15,825 nucleotides of DNA from Bacteroidetes bacterium UBA2364 (GCA_002344075.1 DDTM01000108.1:6418-22242), one strand, 5' to 3'. Shown: positions 5,366 through 13,280, numbered from the stretch's first letter. The notes: a model not told the origin generated them from the sequence alone. Numbers and translations: made by a program.

Positions 5366-8300
5366 TTATTGTGTCTTTACAACCCGGAAACCAATATTGG
5401 TGTTACGTTTGGTGGGTACATCGCTGTTTCGATAGCTAACAACCAATGCGTCTGCGTCGTATGCCCAAGAACCGCCACGCAAAACCCGATCACTTCCCCC
5501 GCTGGGCCCTTGCGGATCTTGTTTCGGGGAAGATTGATAATAGGTATCATTATACCAATCATTCACCCATTCATAGACGTTTCCATGCATATCATGCACA
5601 TTCCATGCATTTGCACGTTTTTTACCAACTATTTGCGGCTGATTGCCAGCATTTTCGGAATACCAAGCATAGTCAGCTAGTATTTCTGGCGAACTACCAA
5701 AGGCATATCGGGTACTTGCACCAGCCCGTGCAACGTATTCCCATTCCGCTTCGGTTGCTAAGCGGTAGGCAGTAGTGCCTTCTTTGGCATTCAGCCAGTT
5801 TACAAATGCTTGGGCATCATTCCAACTGACGCACACCGCCGGACGATCGTCGCCAGTCATAAATCCCTTCCATGTGCCGGTATTATCATCAACCCACTCT
5901 CCGTTCTGATACACCTGACAACTTTCGGCCTGTTCAGCCTCGGTACGATGACCGGTATCAGCCTGAAATCGTTTAAAAATTTTGGAAGTCACTTCGTACT
6001 TGCTAATCCAAAACGATTGCGTAATGCTCACTTCGTGGTCAGGTCGGGCATCTTCATCACCGTTTGGATCTCCCATTGTGAAAGTACCAGCAGGAATTTT
6101 CACCAATTCGAGACCCACACTATTCTTAAACTCGGTATCACTGACCACTTCCACTTTATCGGAAGCAGGTTTATTCCCGATCCATCCAAACGGATCCATA
6201 ACGACAACATATATGAGACCAATCAATAATAGTCCTGCCGCACCTATCAAAACCCAACGATTGGATCCACTCTCTTCGTGATCTATAGAGTCAGGAGCAG
6301 GCGGTTTTGGGTCGCTCAAAGTTTTTTTAGGCTTTTCCGAGACCGTTTGCTGCTTGACCGCTGGTGTGGGCTTGTTAGCTGCTTTCGGTGCAGGGGCTGG
6401 CTTTACTGCCGGAGCAGGTTTTGAGGGTGTCGGCAGCGGCTTGACCTGTGGCTTGGGCGGCGTTTCGATCGTCTTAGCAGAAGCAGGAAGTGACACTGAA
6501 GGGTCTTTGGATGCAATTGCTACCGATTCGGAGGCGGCCTTGCTGAGTGGGGCTGGGCTTGGTTCCGGTTTCAATATCACGGGTTCCGGCCTCGGAACTA
6601 CAGGTTCTGGCTTGGAAACTACAGGTTGCAGCCTCGAAACCACAGGTTCTGGCTTGGAAAGTGGTGCTGGAGTTGGCCTTGGCGCCACAACAGGCTTTGG
6701 CGTGGGAACAGGTTTGGGTGCAGGAGCAGGTTTGGGTGCAGGAGCAGGTTTGGGATTGGACCGCATAAGCCCACCGAAGAGGCTGCGAGATTGTCCCGAA
6801 GAAGGCTGCACCAATGGGGTGATGCTTTCTATTTTTGCACGCAATCCTTCGTGCTCCGGCTGAATGGCCAGTGCCTGATTATATTTATCCAAAGCAGCCT
6901 TGTAGGAACTTACCGATGCCAGTTGGTCGCCTGTTTGGATAAGAAGACTAACCTGCTGACTCTGGAGTTCACGTACCTGATTATTAATTCGGATAAAGTT
7001 TTCGCACTCTACAAGACGCTGTTTGGCTTCCGGATCGTTTGGCTTAAGCTCAATCAATCCCCGATAGAGTGTTGCAGCTTTTTCATAATTCTCTTCAGCA
7101 AACAATAAACCTGCTTTTTCACGAAGGTCGCGGATTTCGCCATTCGTACAATCCACAATCCGTTCCTGAAGTGATTTATCGCCAGGCGATTGTGCGAGCA
7201 ATTGTTGATAGCGTTTTTTCGCCTCTATATACCGACCACCCGCAAACAAACGATCTGCCTCGGAGCGGGTTTCCTGAATCATCCTCCGGAAATCAGTCAG
7301 GAGTTGATTGGCCGCCCCCACTTTTTCCTGCAAGGCATTATTCCGTTTCCGATACACGTTCGCATCCCCTTCGTAGCCGCGTTCTGCAAAGTGTTGTGCT
7401 TCTTTGTACAACTCGACGATGCGCTTATGATAGGCTTCATTAAACCCTTTTTGTTGGGCTTCTGCCACCAAGTTATCGGCCTCCCGTTCTTTATCGAAAT
7501 GAGTTTTCCAATAACGGCTCAGTTCATCTTGGATGGTTTGGGCTTTTTGCGTTGCTTCTGAAGCAAATTCTGGCGCCACATTGACCAATTCGAGCCAGTA
7601 TTGCCGCGCTTCACGCAAGCGCAATTCTTTCTGAGCCCCTTCGGCTTGTTTACGAAGTAGGTCTATTTTTGATTGGCGGAGCGCTTCCTGCTCCCGGATT
7701 CCATCCTCACACCGCTTAATTTGCTTGAGAGCGTCCAAGTCGTTCTCATAGATGCCTAAAACTTCTTGGTAAAATGGAATAGCCCCTTTATAATCCTGAA
7801 CTCCCATCAATTGGGCACCACGTTCACGCAGACTACGTACTTTCTGCCCACGCTCCGACAAAAACTCCAGCCGCTCATCGCACTGACGGATAAGGCTACG
7901 GACGGTATCTCCCATGCCGCTCACAGCCAGATAGGTACTCAACTTCACATACAAACGCTTTGCATCTTGGAAAACCGGAACGGCTTCTTCATAGCGATTT
8001 TCCTTGACCAGTCGTTCGGCATCGGAAAGCCGCATATCAGCAACCGACTTATCCGTTAGAATGCCCGTATCTATGGAATCCATCAATTCCTGTGCCGAAC
8101 CAAAGCGATTGGTTGCTTTTTTCTCGAGGCAGCGCATGACAATGTCTGCAAACCAATCCGGAGCATCCGTATTAAAGTCGTGAACCTTTAGAGGTGCTTT
8201 TTCCAAGATTTGTTGTTGTAAGCGCAATCGGGAAGCAAAATTGGCCCCTTCGGAACGAAATGGCGGCCTACCGATCAGGCTTTCATATAGGACAACACCC

Positions 8301-8920
8301 AAACTATAAATATCGGTCTGCGGAAACAGTTGGTCTCCCTCTATCTGTTCGGGACTCATGTATTCGGCAGTGCCCGCGAAGTCGGTAGAACGGGTAGAAA
8401 GTTTGGATTCAAACGCGATCCCAAAATCCGTAAGTTTAAACACCTTATCGGTTCCACGCCGCATAATATTTTGCGGTTTAATGTCGCGGTGGATCAAGTT
8501 TTGTGTATGGATATACCGAAGAGCATCGGCCATTTCCCGCGCCAACCGAATGACTTCACCTACGGGCATGGGTTTCTCCCCGGAAGCAACCTGCTCTTGA
8601 ATCAATTCATGTACGCTTTCCCCTTCTATAAACTCCATATCTAAAAAAGGAAAACCGTTTTCGATTCCGGCGTGATATATTTTTACAATGTGCGGGTGGT
8701 CAAAAGCCCCCATTGCCTGTGCTTCGTCCTGAAACTGTTTAAGGGTAACCGCTTCGTTCTGAATGCCTGGCGGAAGGATTTTAATTGCCCTAAGTTGTTT
8801 GGTATAATTGTGTTGTGCCTTGTAAACAGTGCCGAAGCCTCCAAGTCCTAACCGTGCGATTACGGTATAATCACGGAATGAAGGGAGACTAACGGTATCC
8901 GCCATAACATCCTGAGCCAT
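5366..8920 (-). CDS. Receptor-like Ser/Thr protein kinase: kinase-TPR-TM-SUMF1 fusion
   Basis: The 1184-residue protein has an N-terminal Hanks-type kinase domain (about 18-285): glycine loop GLGGFGTV 25-32, Lys47, helix-C Glu66, catalytic loop HRDIKPQN 144-151, DFG 165-167 and SPE 189-191, so it should be active. A long helical, TPR-like region follows (about 300-700), then a Pro/Lys-rich linker (722-880), one membrane helix (889-908) and a C-terminal SUMF1 domain (about 935-1182) with YRLATEAEWEYVARAG, DMHGNVYEWVNDWYND and RVLRGGSW...NIGFRVVK. With the kinase in the cytoplasm, the SUMF1 domain should be outside. The two cysteines of true formylglycine synthases are absent after RGGSW. An ATG six codons in is an alternative start. 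It lies 107 bp downstream of the LOG gene and 115 bp upstream of the secreted SUMF1 gene. Kinase-SUMF1 fusions are known in other bacteria; the substrate here is unknown. Confidence 0.92.
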   Translation of the reverse strand: MAQDVMADTVSLPSFRDYTVIARLGLGGFGTVYKAQHNYTKQLRAIKILPPGIQNEAVTLKQFQDEAQAMGAFDHPHIVKIYHAGIENGFPFLDMEFIEGESVHELIQEQVASGEKPMPVGEVIRLAREMADALRYIHTQNLIHRDIKPQNIMRRGTDKVFKLTDFGIAFESKLSTRSTDFAGTAEYMSPEQIEGDQLFPQTDIYSLGVVLYESLIGRPPFRSEGANFASRLRLQQQILEKAPLKVHDFNTDAPDWFADIVMRCLEKKATNRFGSAQELMDSIDTGILTDKSVADMRLSDAERLVKENRYEEAVPVFQDAKRLYVKLSTYLAVSGMGDTVRSLIRQCDERLEFLSERGQKVRSLRERGAQLMGVQDYKGAIPFYQEVLGIYENDLDALKQIKRCEDGIREQEALRQSKIDLLRKQAEGAQKELRLREARQYWLELVNVAPEFASEATQKAQTIQDELSRYWKTHFDKEREADNLVAEAQQKGFNEAYHKRIVELYKEAQHFAERGYEGDANVYRKRNNALQEKVGAANQLLTDFRRMIQETRSEADRLFAGGRYIEAKKRYQQLLAQSPGDKSLQERIVDCTNGEIRDLREKAGLLFAEENYEKAATLYRGLIELKPNDPEAKQRLVECENFIRINNQVRELQSQQVSLLIQTGDQLASVSSYKAALDKYNQALAIQPEHEGLRAKIESITPLVQPSSGQSRSLFGGLMRSNPKPAPAPKPAPAPKPVPTPKPVVAPRPTPAPLSKPEPVVSRLQPVVSKPEPVVPRPEPVILKPEPSPAPLSKAASESVAIASKDPSVSLPASAKTIETPPKPQVKPLPTPSKPAPAVKPAPAPKAANKPTPAVKQQTVSEKPKKTLSDPKPPAPDSIDHEESGSNRWVLIGAAGLLLIGLIYVVVMDPFGWIGNKPASDKVEVVSDTEFKNSVGLELVKIPAGTFTMGDPNGDEDARPDHEVSITQSFWISKYEVTSKIFKRFQADTGHRTEAEQAESCQVYQNGEWVDDNTGTWKGFMTGDDRPAVCVSWNDAQAFVNWLNAKEGTTAYRLATEAEWEYVARAGASTRYAFGSSPEILADYAWYSENAGNQPQIVGKKRANAWNVHDMHGNVYEWVNDWYNDTYYQSSPKQDPQGPSGGSDRVLRGGSWAYDADALVVSYRNSDVPTKRNTNIGFRVVKTQ
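6583..6660 (-). repeat. 21-bp repeats in the proline linker of the kinase-SUMF1 gene
   Basis: Units of 21 bp begin at 6583, 6604, 6625 and 6646 (the last one partial), coding a VVSKPEP-like heptad around residues 755-780. Copies starting at 6604 and 6646 share their first 15 bases. Confidence 0.75.
6711..6754 (-). repeat. 18-bp repeats coding PAPAPK in the linker
   Basis: The 18-mer ggtttgggtgcaggagca occurs at 6711-6728 and 6729-6746, with a third partial copy to 6754. It encodes the PKPAPA units at about residues 723-737 of the kinase-SUMF1 protein. Confidence 0.8.
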
Positions 8921-9027
8921 AATGTTTAGGGATATTTATCGTGAGGGTTTAATATTCGCAACCGATACACGGAAGCCCAAGGCATCAATAACCTCTTCCT
9001 AAAAGAGTGAAACCGATGTTAGAACGT

Positions 9028-9561
9028 TTAATGTTTCAACATTGCCAAGAGTTCGTCGAGGGTTTGCACTACCTCAAATGCCACATCATGTTGGGGTTGT
9101 GAAAATCCTTCTCGTGAAAAATGGGCAAATAATTCAAATAACGGATTGTAAAACTGGCGTGTGTTCAGAAAAAAAATCGGCTTGTGATGAAACCCTAAAT
9201 AACGGGCTGTGATTGCCTCTGTCACCTCTTCGAGGGTCCCAAATCCACCGGGGAGCGCCACAAAAACATCTGCCAGTTCATCCATCGCGGCTTTACGCGC
9301 CCGCATATCTGGTGTTACCACCAAACGGTCTGCATGGGTATAGGCACGCTCTTTTAATTTTAGGGACTCCGGAATGACCCCTATCACGTGGCCGTTTTCC
9401 TGATGTACTGCCCTTGCCAGTTCCCCCATCAACCCTACATTTCCACCGCCATATACCAATGTATGTCCGCGCTGTGCGATTGAGCGCCCAAATTGCCGTG
9501 CGACGGTTTTATACTCCTCGGCAATGGTATCGCTGGCCGCACAGAAAACACAAATATTCAT
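9028..9561 (-). CDS. LOG-family phosphoribohydrolase (TIGR00730 type)
   Basis: The 177-residue protein is a full-length LOG family member. These enzymes hydrolyse nucleoside 5'-monophosphates, classically cytokinin riboside monophosphates, releasing the base and ribose 5-phosphate. Motifs, counted from this start, are GGGNVGLMG at 38-46, Met86-Arg87 with Lys90 in TPDMRARKAAM, and the phosphoribose-binding PGGFGTLEE at 104-112. I chose the ATG at 9559-9561 because MNICVFCAAS is the usual family start and it follows an A-rich GTGAAA; a GTG two codons upstream (9567) is possible. It sits between the two kinase genes on the same strand (99 bp after one, 107 bp before the other). A link to the kinases is not obvious; it may be a nucleotide-salvage or housekeeping gene caught in the transcript. 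Confidence 0.93.
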   Translation of the reverse strand: MNICVFCAASDTIAEEYKTVARQFGRSIAQRGHTLVYGGGNVGLMGELARAVHQENGHVIGVIPESLKLKERAYTHADRLVVTPDMRARKAAMDELADVFVALPGGFGTLEEVTEAITARYLGFHHKPIFFLNTRQFYNPLFELFAHFSREGFSQPQHDVAFEVVQTLDELLAMLKH

Positions 9562-9651
9562 TTTCACAGAGGGACTTGGGTGAAACGGGCATCCGAAAGA
9601 TACAATGAAGTAGGGGTTTAACCAAACCTGATTTCTTAAATTCCGGTTATT

Positions 9652-9677
9652 AAACCTTTGTTAAGGAAGGTTTTTTT
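9652..9677 (+). terminator. Hairpin with T-run overlapping the stop of the TPR kinase gene
   Basis: aaacctt (9652-9658) pairs with aaggttt (9667-9673) across an 8-nt loop and is followed on the plus strand by T to 9677. It overlaps the minus-strand stop codon at 9661-9663. The T-run favours plus-strand termination, yet no plus gene lies upstream, so it may limit antisense transcription or be incidental. The minus strand lacks a U-run, so it should not stop transcription of the cluster. Confidence 0.35.
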
Positions 9678-12429
9678 GCTTGCTCGAGACCTGTACCCGA
9701 CGAAGTGCTTCTTGTGTAACTGGATTTGCGATCCCTCTTGTTTCCAAAAGCATCTCGAAACCATTCTTAAGAAGGGCTTGCCCTGTTTGATTTTTTTGCC
9801 AGGCCAACCATCCTTCCACACTTCTGAGTTCTCCCCAGACACTTTGATGAAATGTATGACTCGTTTCTTCGGACTTTCTAACCAATGAGAGTTCCGCTTC
9901 GGCTGCACCGAAGTCTTCGGTTACGATATACAGGCCTGCCAACCGAATACGTGCAAGTGAGACCATATGTTGGGTACTTCGTTGCGGCTTCAACAGTCGA
10001 ACACATTGTTGTAGATTGGAAATAGCGGCTGAGTAGGCCCCTTTCGCCCTCAAAACATCCGATAGCGAGATACAGGCCTGCATACGCTGTATATGTCCGG
10101 GCTGGAACAACCGATTTGTATTTGTCACCAAATCTTGAGCAAGACGGGATGCAACCGAGAGCATGAGTTGGTATTGTTCGGTTTTTCCTGTTTGGGCGTA
10201 CAACCCTGCCAAACGTTGTACGACGGATAAATGGATTTGCGACTTTCGAGGGTGGGGATATTGTTTTGTAAGTGCCTTTTCGGCAGCTACAAAGTACAAA
10301 ACAGCTTCGTCGAGACGGTTTTGGGCATACATACTGTTTGCCAGTTCAACATCAATAATGGCTTGTATCCATGGCAACTCAGAGCGCGAAGCCCGTACAC
10401 TGGTTCGCGCCTCTCGGAGCAAGTACTCGGCATCTTTCTCGCGCTGGTCTAAATTTAGCATCCGGCTCAGGTCTGTTATGGCTTGTAATACGGTGGAGTG
10501 TTGACGACCATAGGCGAGTTGGAAAGCCATCAAGGCTTCTTTATAGTGGTTGATTGCAGGCCCAACTTCATCTCGCATCGCATCTCGATGGCCAAGTTGT
10601 CGGTAAATTTCGCCTCGGATAATATAAGAATCATGGTCTTCAAAGGGCTTTACAATTGCTAAAGCGGCCTGCAATGTTGTATTGGCCGTCTCAGCCTCTC
10701 CTTCCAACAAGTCGTTTCGGGCGCGTGCCGTCATCACACGGGCCTTCATTTTCTGGTCCATAGGGTTTACCAGATTTAACACATCCCAAGCAGCCGCAAG
10801 GTATTTTTTAGATAGCGTAGTTTTCGATAAATTTGTAGCGGCAAAAGCGGCCTGCAAATAGGTCCGGACAAACAATCCAGGCAAATTCTTAGTTGATCCG
10901 CTTTTCCTGACCGCATGTTGCGCCAATGTATCTGCTGTAACCCAGAATTCGTTTGAGGAAGCCAGTTCCGATAGGGCTGTTAAGATGCGCACTTGCATCT
11001 CCGGCTGTTGCCGCAACCGATCTTCCATTTTTTGCCACCCAAGATGAATCAGTTGCCTCGCCCTTAAGGAGTCCAACTGTACCGTTTGTTGCCCTTCGTA
11101 GCTCTGACCGAGCAGTATATTCTCTAAAAAAATGGCCAATTCTTCGGAACGTTGGGTTTGCCGCCAATTTTCCATTTGCTGAAAGGTAATGGCTATAATA
11201 CCAGACAATATCACCAAAGCCCCCAATACAGTACTGATTACAAGTCGTTTATTGCGATCATAGAACTTGAGTGCTTTATAGGCAAATGTTGGTTTTCTTG
11301 CACCAATAGGCTTATTCATCAGGAACAGCCGGATGTCTTGCATCAAGGTTTCGGCTGAGGGGTACCGTTCGTTCGGATCTGTTGCTAAGGCCTTACGAGC
11401 AATCATATCCAAGTCTCCTTGTAGCCTTCGGATCAAAGACGCCACCGTCGTTTTGCGCGATTGGGCCACCGCAAGTGTAGTGTCTTCTGATACCGTTTCC
11501 AAGTATGCGCTGGGCAATTTAAGCGTACCATTCTGAATCACATCTAAGATTTGCCCCAGATTTTTATGCTCGAAGTTGTAGGGCCTCACCTGCACCAATA
11601 GTTCGTAGAGTAAAACGCCCAAACTATACACATCAGACGACGTGGTAATGGTTTCGCCCAACAACTGTTCCGGGCTTGCATACTCGGGCGTAAGGAAGTG
11701 CAACTGTGTTTTCACCCGGTTAGAAGTAGGTTGGAGTAGTTTTGCAATCCCAAAATCCAACAACTTTAGCCTTCCTTCTGGTGTAACCAAAATGTTGGAT
11801 GGCTTAAGATCTCGATGGACGACCAAGTGTTTGTGCGCATATTGTACAATGGCAGAGATTTCTGCAAAATAGGCCAATCTTTCATCAATCGTAAGCTGGA
11901 AACGATTACAGTATTCGGTTATTGGAATCCCTTCCACATATTCCATCACCAGATAAGAAATCCCGTCGTGTGTCGTCCCGCTATCTAAAAAGTAGGCAAT
12001 TCCAGGGTGTCTAAGCCCCGCTAAAATATTTTGTTCTTGTTCAAACTGACGCCGGATGGCCGGTGCGCCTAATCGAAGTACCTTAACCGCAGCAATCAGT
12101 TCTTTTTTGTCTATTCTTTCTGCCAGATAGACTTCTCCCATTCCTCCTTCCCCAATCCAGACTTTGAGCATATAATGTCCAAAGATTCGGCCAGTGAGGT
12201 CGGTATGGTGTTGTTCCGAAGCCCACTCATGGACGATGGGTGGGCGCACAATCAAACGATCTAAGGGTAGTTCTGGCTCACACATTTTTTCCCAGATCAT
12301 GCGCAACTCTCCCCCAATTTTTGGCTCTTCACTTGATATTTTATCTAAAAACGCCTGCGCCTCTTCCTCGGAAAGGCCTTCTAAGACGGCAATCAATTCG
12401 CGGAGACGATGAAAGGTAGAGGTTTCCAT
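9661..12429 (-). CDS. Transmembrane Ser/Thr protein kinase with TPR-like C-terminal half, partner of the ECF sigma factor
   Basis: The 922-residue protein begins with a helical segment (1-80) typical of kinases encoded beside this ECF family, then a Hanks-type kinase domain (about 84-370): GEGGMGEV 93-100, Lys116, helix-C Glu132, HRDLKPSN 205-212, DFG 225-227, and an activation segment ending in TPEYASPEQ (247-255), with Thr/Ser candidates for autophosphorylation. All catalytic residues are present. A single membrane helix (396-416) separates it from a helical C-terminal half (430-922) that reads as degenerate TPR repeats, presumably outside the membrane and acting as sensor or docking platform. 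The ATG lies only 13 bp after the sigma factor stop, so the two are co-transcribed. Comparable kinase/sigma pairs are PknT-EcfP of Vibrio and PknS-EcfK of Xanthomonas, where the kinase switches on the sigma factor. That this kinase phosphorylates its neighbour is inference. Confidence 0.93.
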   Translation of the reverse strand: METSTFHRLRELIAVLEGLSEEEAQAFLDKISSEEPKIGGELRMIWEKMCEPELPLDRLIVRPPIVHEWASEQHHTDLTGRIFGHYMLKVWIGEGGMGEVYLAERIDKKELIAAVKVLRLGAPAIRRQFEQEQNILAGLRHPGIAYFLDSGTTHDGISYLVMEYVEGIPITEYCNRFQLTIDERLAYFAEISAIVQYAHKHLVVHRDLKPSNILVTPEGRLKLLDFGIAKLLQPTSNRVKTQLHFLTPEYASPEQLLGETITTSSDVYSLGVLLYELLVQVRPYNFEHKNLGQILDVIQNGTLKLPSAYLETVSEDTTLAVAQSRKTTVASLIRRLQGDLDMIARKALATDPNERYPSAETLMQDIRLFLMNKPIGARKPTFAYKALKFYDRNKRLVISTVLGALVILSGIIAITFQQMENWRQTQRSEELAIFLENILLGQSYEGQQTVQLDSLRARQLIHLGWQKMEDRLRQQPEMQVRILTALSELASSNEFWVTADTLAQHAVRKSGSTKNLPGLFVRTYLQAAFAATNLSKTTLSKKYLAAAWDVLNLVNPMDQKMKARVMTARARNDLLEGEAETANTTLQAALAIVKPFEDHDSYIIRGEIYRQLGHRDAMRDEVGPAINHYKEALMAFQLAYGRQHSTVLQAITDLSRMLNLDQREKDAEYLLREARTSVRASRSELPWIQAIIDVELANSMYAQNRLDEAVLYFVAAEKALTKQYPHPRKSQIHLSVVQRLAGLYAQTGKTEQYQLMLSVASRLAQDLVTNTNRLFQPGHIQRMQACISLSDVLRAKGAYSAAISNLQQCVRLLKPQRSTQHMVSLARIRLAGLYIVTEDFGAAEAELSLVRKSEETSHTFHQSVWGELRSVEGWLAWQKNQTGQALLKNGFEMLLETRGIANPVTQEALRRVQVSSKQKNLP

Positions 12430-12442
12430 TCCGAAACGTGGG

Positions 12443-13030
12443 TCAGACCTTAGATGACAAAATTTCTTCGATTCGTGTTTCGAGCCATCCCCGCGAAAAA
12501 GACCAGTCTCGATTAACCGTTCGGGGATTTATCCCTAACAATTCAGCCGTTTCCCCAATGTCTAATCCGAGAAAAAAACGATAGTTCACCACATCGAAGC
12601 ATCGTTTATCTGTTTTTTCGAGCAGTTTAAGCGCTTCATTCAAGGCTTCGATACGTTCTGGCGCATCCGCCACCATCAGTTCTAGTTGCTCATCCAATTC
12701 CCAAATAGATTCGTTAGTCCCATTACGTTTCCCCGCCTGCTTGTCGCGGACGTAATTGAGGATAATTTGGCGCATGGCTTTCGCCACTGCATTGTAAAAA
12801 TGTGCCCGCCCCTGCCAATCGGAGGATTTGCCAGAAGTAAGTTTTAAAAAGGTTTCGTGTACCAAGGCCCGGGTATCAATCGTTGGGTGAGCCGAACGCC
12901 AATTCCGAAGATTGGCGCGTGCAATCTGACCCAATTCCTGATAAACCACTTTAAACAAGGCATCTCTTGCTTTAAGGTCTCCCTCATTCATGGCCTTAAG
13001 CAAACTTTCGATTTGATCTGAGTCATACAT
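12443..13030 (-). CDS. ECF-type RNA polymerase sigma factor, kinase-associated family
   Basis: The 195-residue protein has region 2 (about 1-98) and region 4 (about 130-190, helix-turn-helix around 156-180 in IGETAELLGINPRTVNRDWSFSR). The stretches TRALVHETFLKL (53-64), HFYNAVAKAMRQIILNYVRDK (split by motif, 77-97) and AGKR mark it as the Sigma70_ECF / TIGR02999-type family usually encoded next to Ser/Thr kinases. Most ECF factors have acidic residues just before the LVQE segment of region 2.2 that contact core polymerase; here those positions are Arg54 and Ala55, with Thr53 and Thr60 nearby. In Vibrio EcfP the same kind of deficit is compensated by threonine phosphorylation. No anti-sigma gene is visible. 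The gene is first in the cluster, with a tandem 21-bp repeat 37 bp upstream of its start. Confidence 0.93.
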   Translation of the reverse strand: MYDSDQIESLLKAMNEGDLKARDALFKVVYQELGQIARANLRNWRSAHPTIDTRALVHETFLKLTSGKSSDWQGRAHFYNAVAKAMRQIILNYVRDKQAGKRNGTNESIWELDEQLELMVADAPERIEALNEALKLLEKTDKRCFDVVNYRFFLGLDIGETAELLGINPRTVNRDWSFSRGWLETRIEEILSSKV

Positions 13031-13066
13031 GGTGGCGAGTTGGTTTTTGGTGATGGATTGGTCGCC

Positions 13067-13108
13067 AGTAATGTCACTATATTTTAGAGTAATGTCGCTA
13101 TGTTATAG
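13067..13108 (-). promoter_or_regulatory. Tandem 21-bp repeat upstream of the sigma factor gene
   Basis: Two directly adjacent 21-bp units (13067-13087 and 13088-13108) match at 18 of 21 positions. Both begin agtaatgtc and share ctat and tag further on. The 21-bp period equals two helical turns, placing both copies on the same DNA face. They start 37 bp upstream of the sigma start codon, where an operator or activator site would be expected. The binding protein is unknown; the sigma factor itself or a regulator it depends on are options. Confidence 0.5.
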
Positions 13109-13252
13109 CTATTCGTGTATTTACATAAAGAGGCCTGAGAAAGTTGTACATGGTGCTCACCCCTAAAACCTCATTCCTACTCCTTCCGCTTTATCAGGGG
13201 TTGCCATTAGGTTCCTTTGGGTTCCAGACGAATCAAACATCTTTAGCCACCC

Positions 13253-13280
13253 ACAAGCCCACCTAACAGGGAGGGCTTGT
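13253..13280 (+). other. Strong intergenic hairpin, possible terminator or small-RNA end
   Basis: acaagccc (13253-13260) pairs perfectly with gggcttgt (13273-13280). After one A-A mismatch, c13262-c13263 pair with g13270-g13271 and t13264 with g13269, closing an aaca tetraloop. On the plus strand a moderately T-rich tctatttt follows. It lies 171 bp before the NRDE start, so it could end a short upstream transcript. Confidence 0.4.

Noticed and set aside
6354..6863. Plus-strand open frame rich in Gly/Ala inside the kinase-SUMF1 gene
   Set aside because: It mirrors the Pro/Lys-rich linker codons on the other strand and has no start context or domain.
9030..9043. Palindrome AATGTT-TC-AACATT at the LOG stop as a terminator
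   Set aside because: A 2-nt loop is too tight, the stem is AT-rich and no U-run follows on the minus strand.
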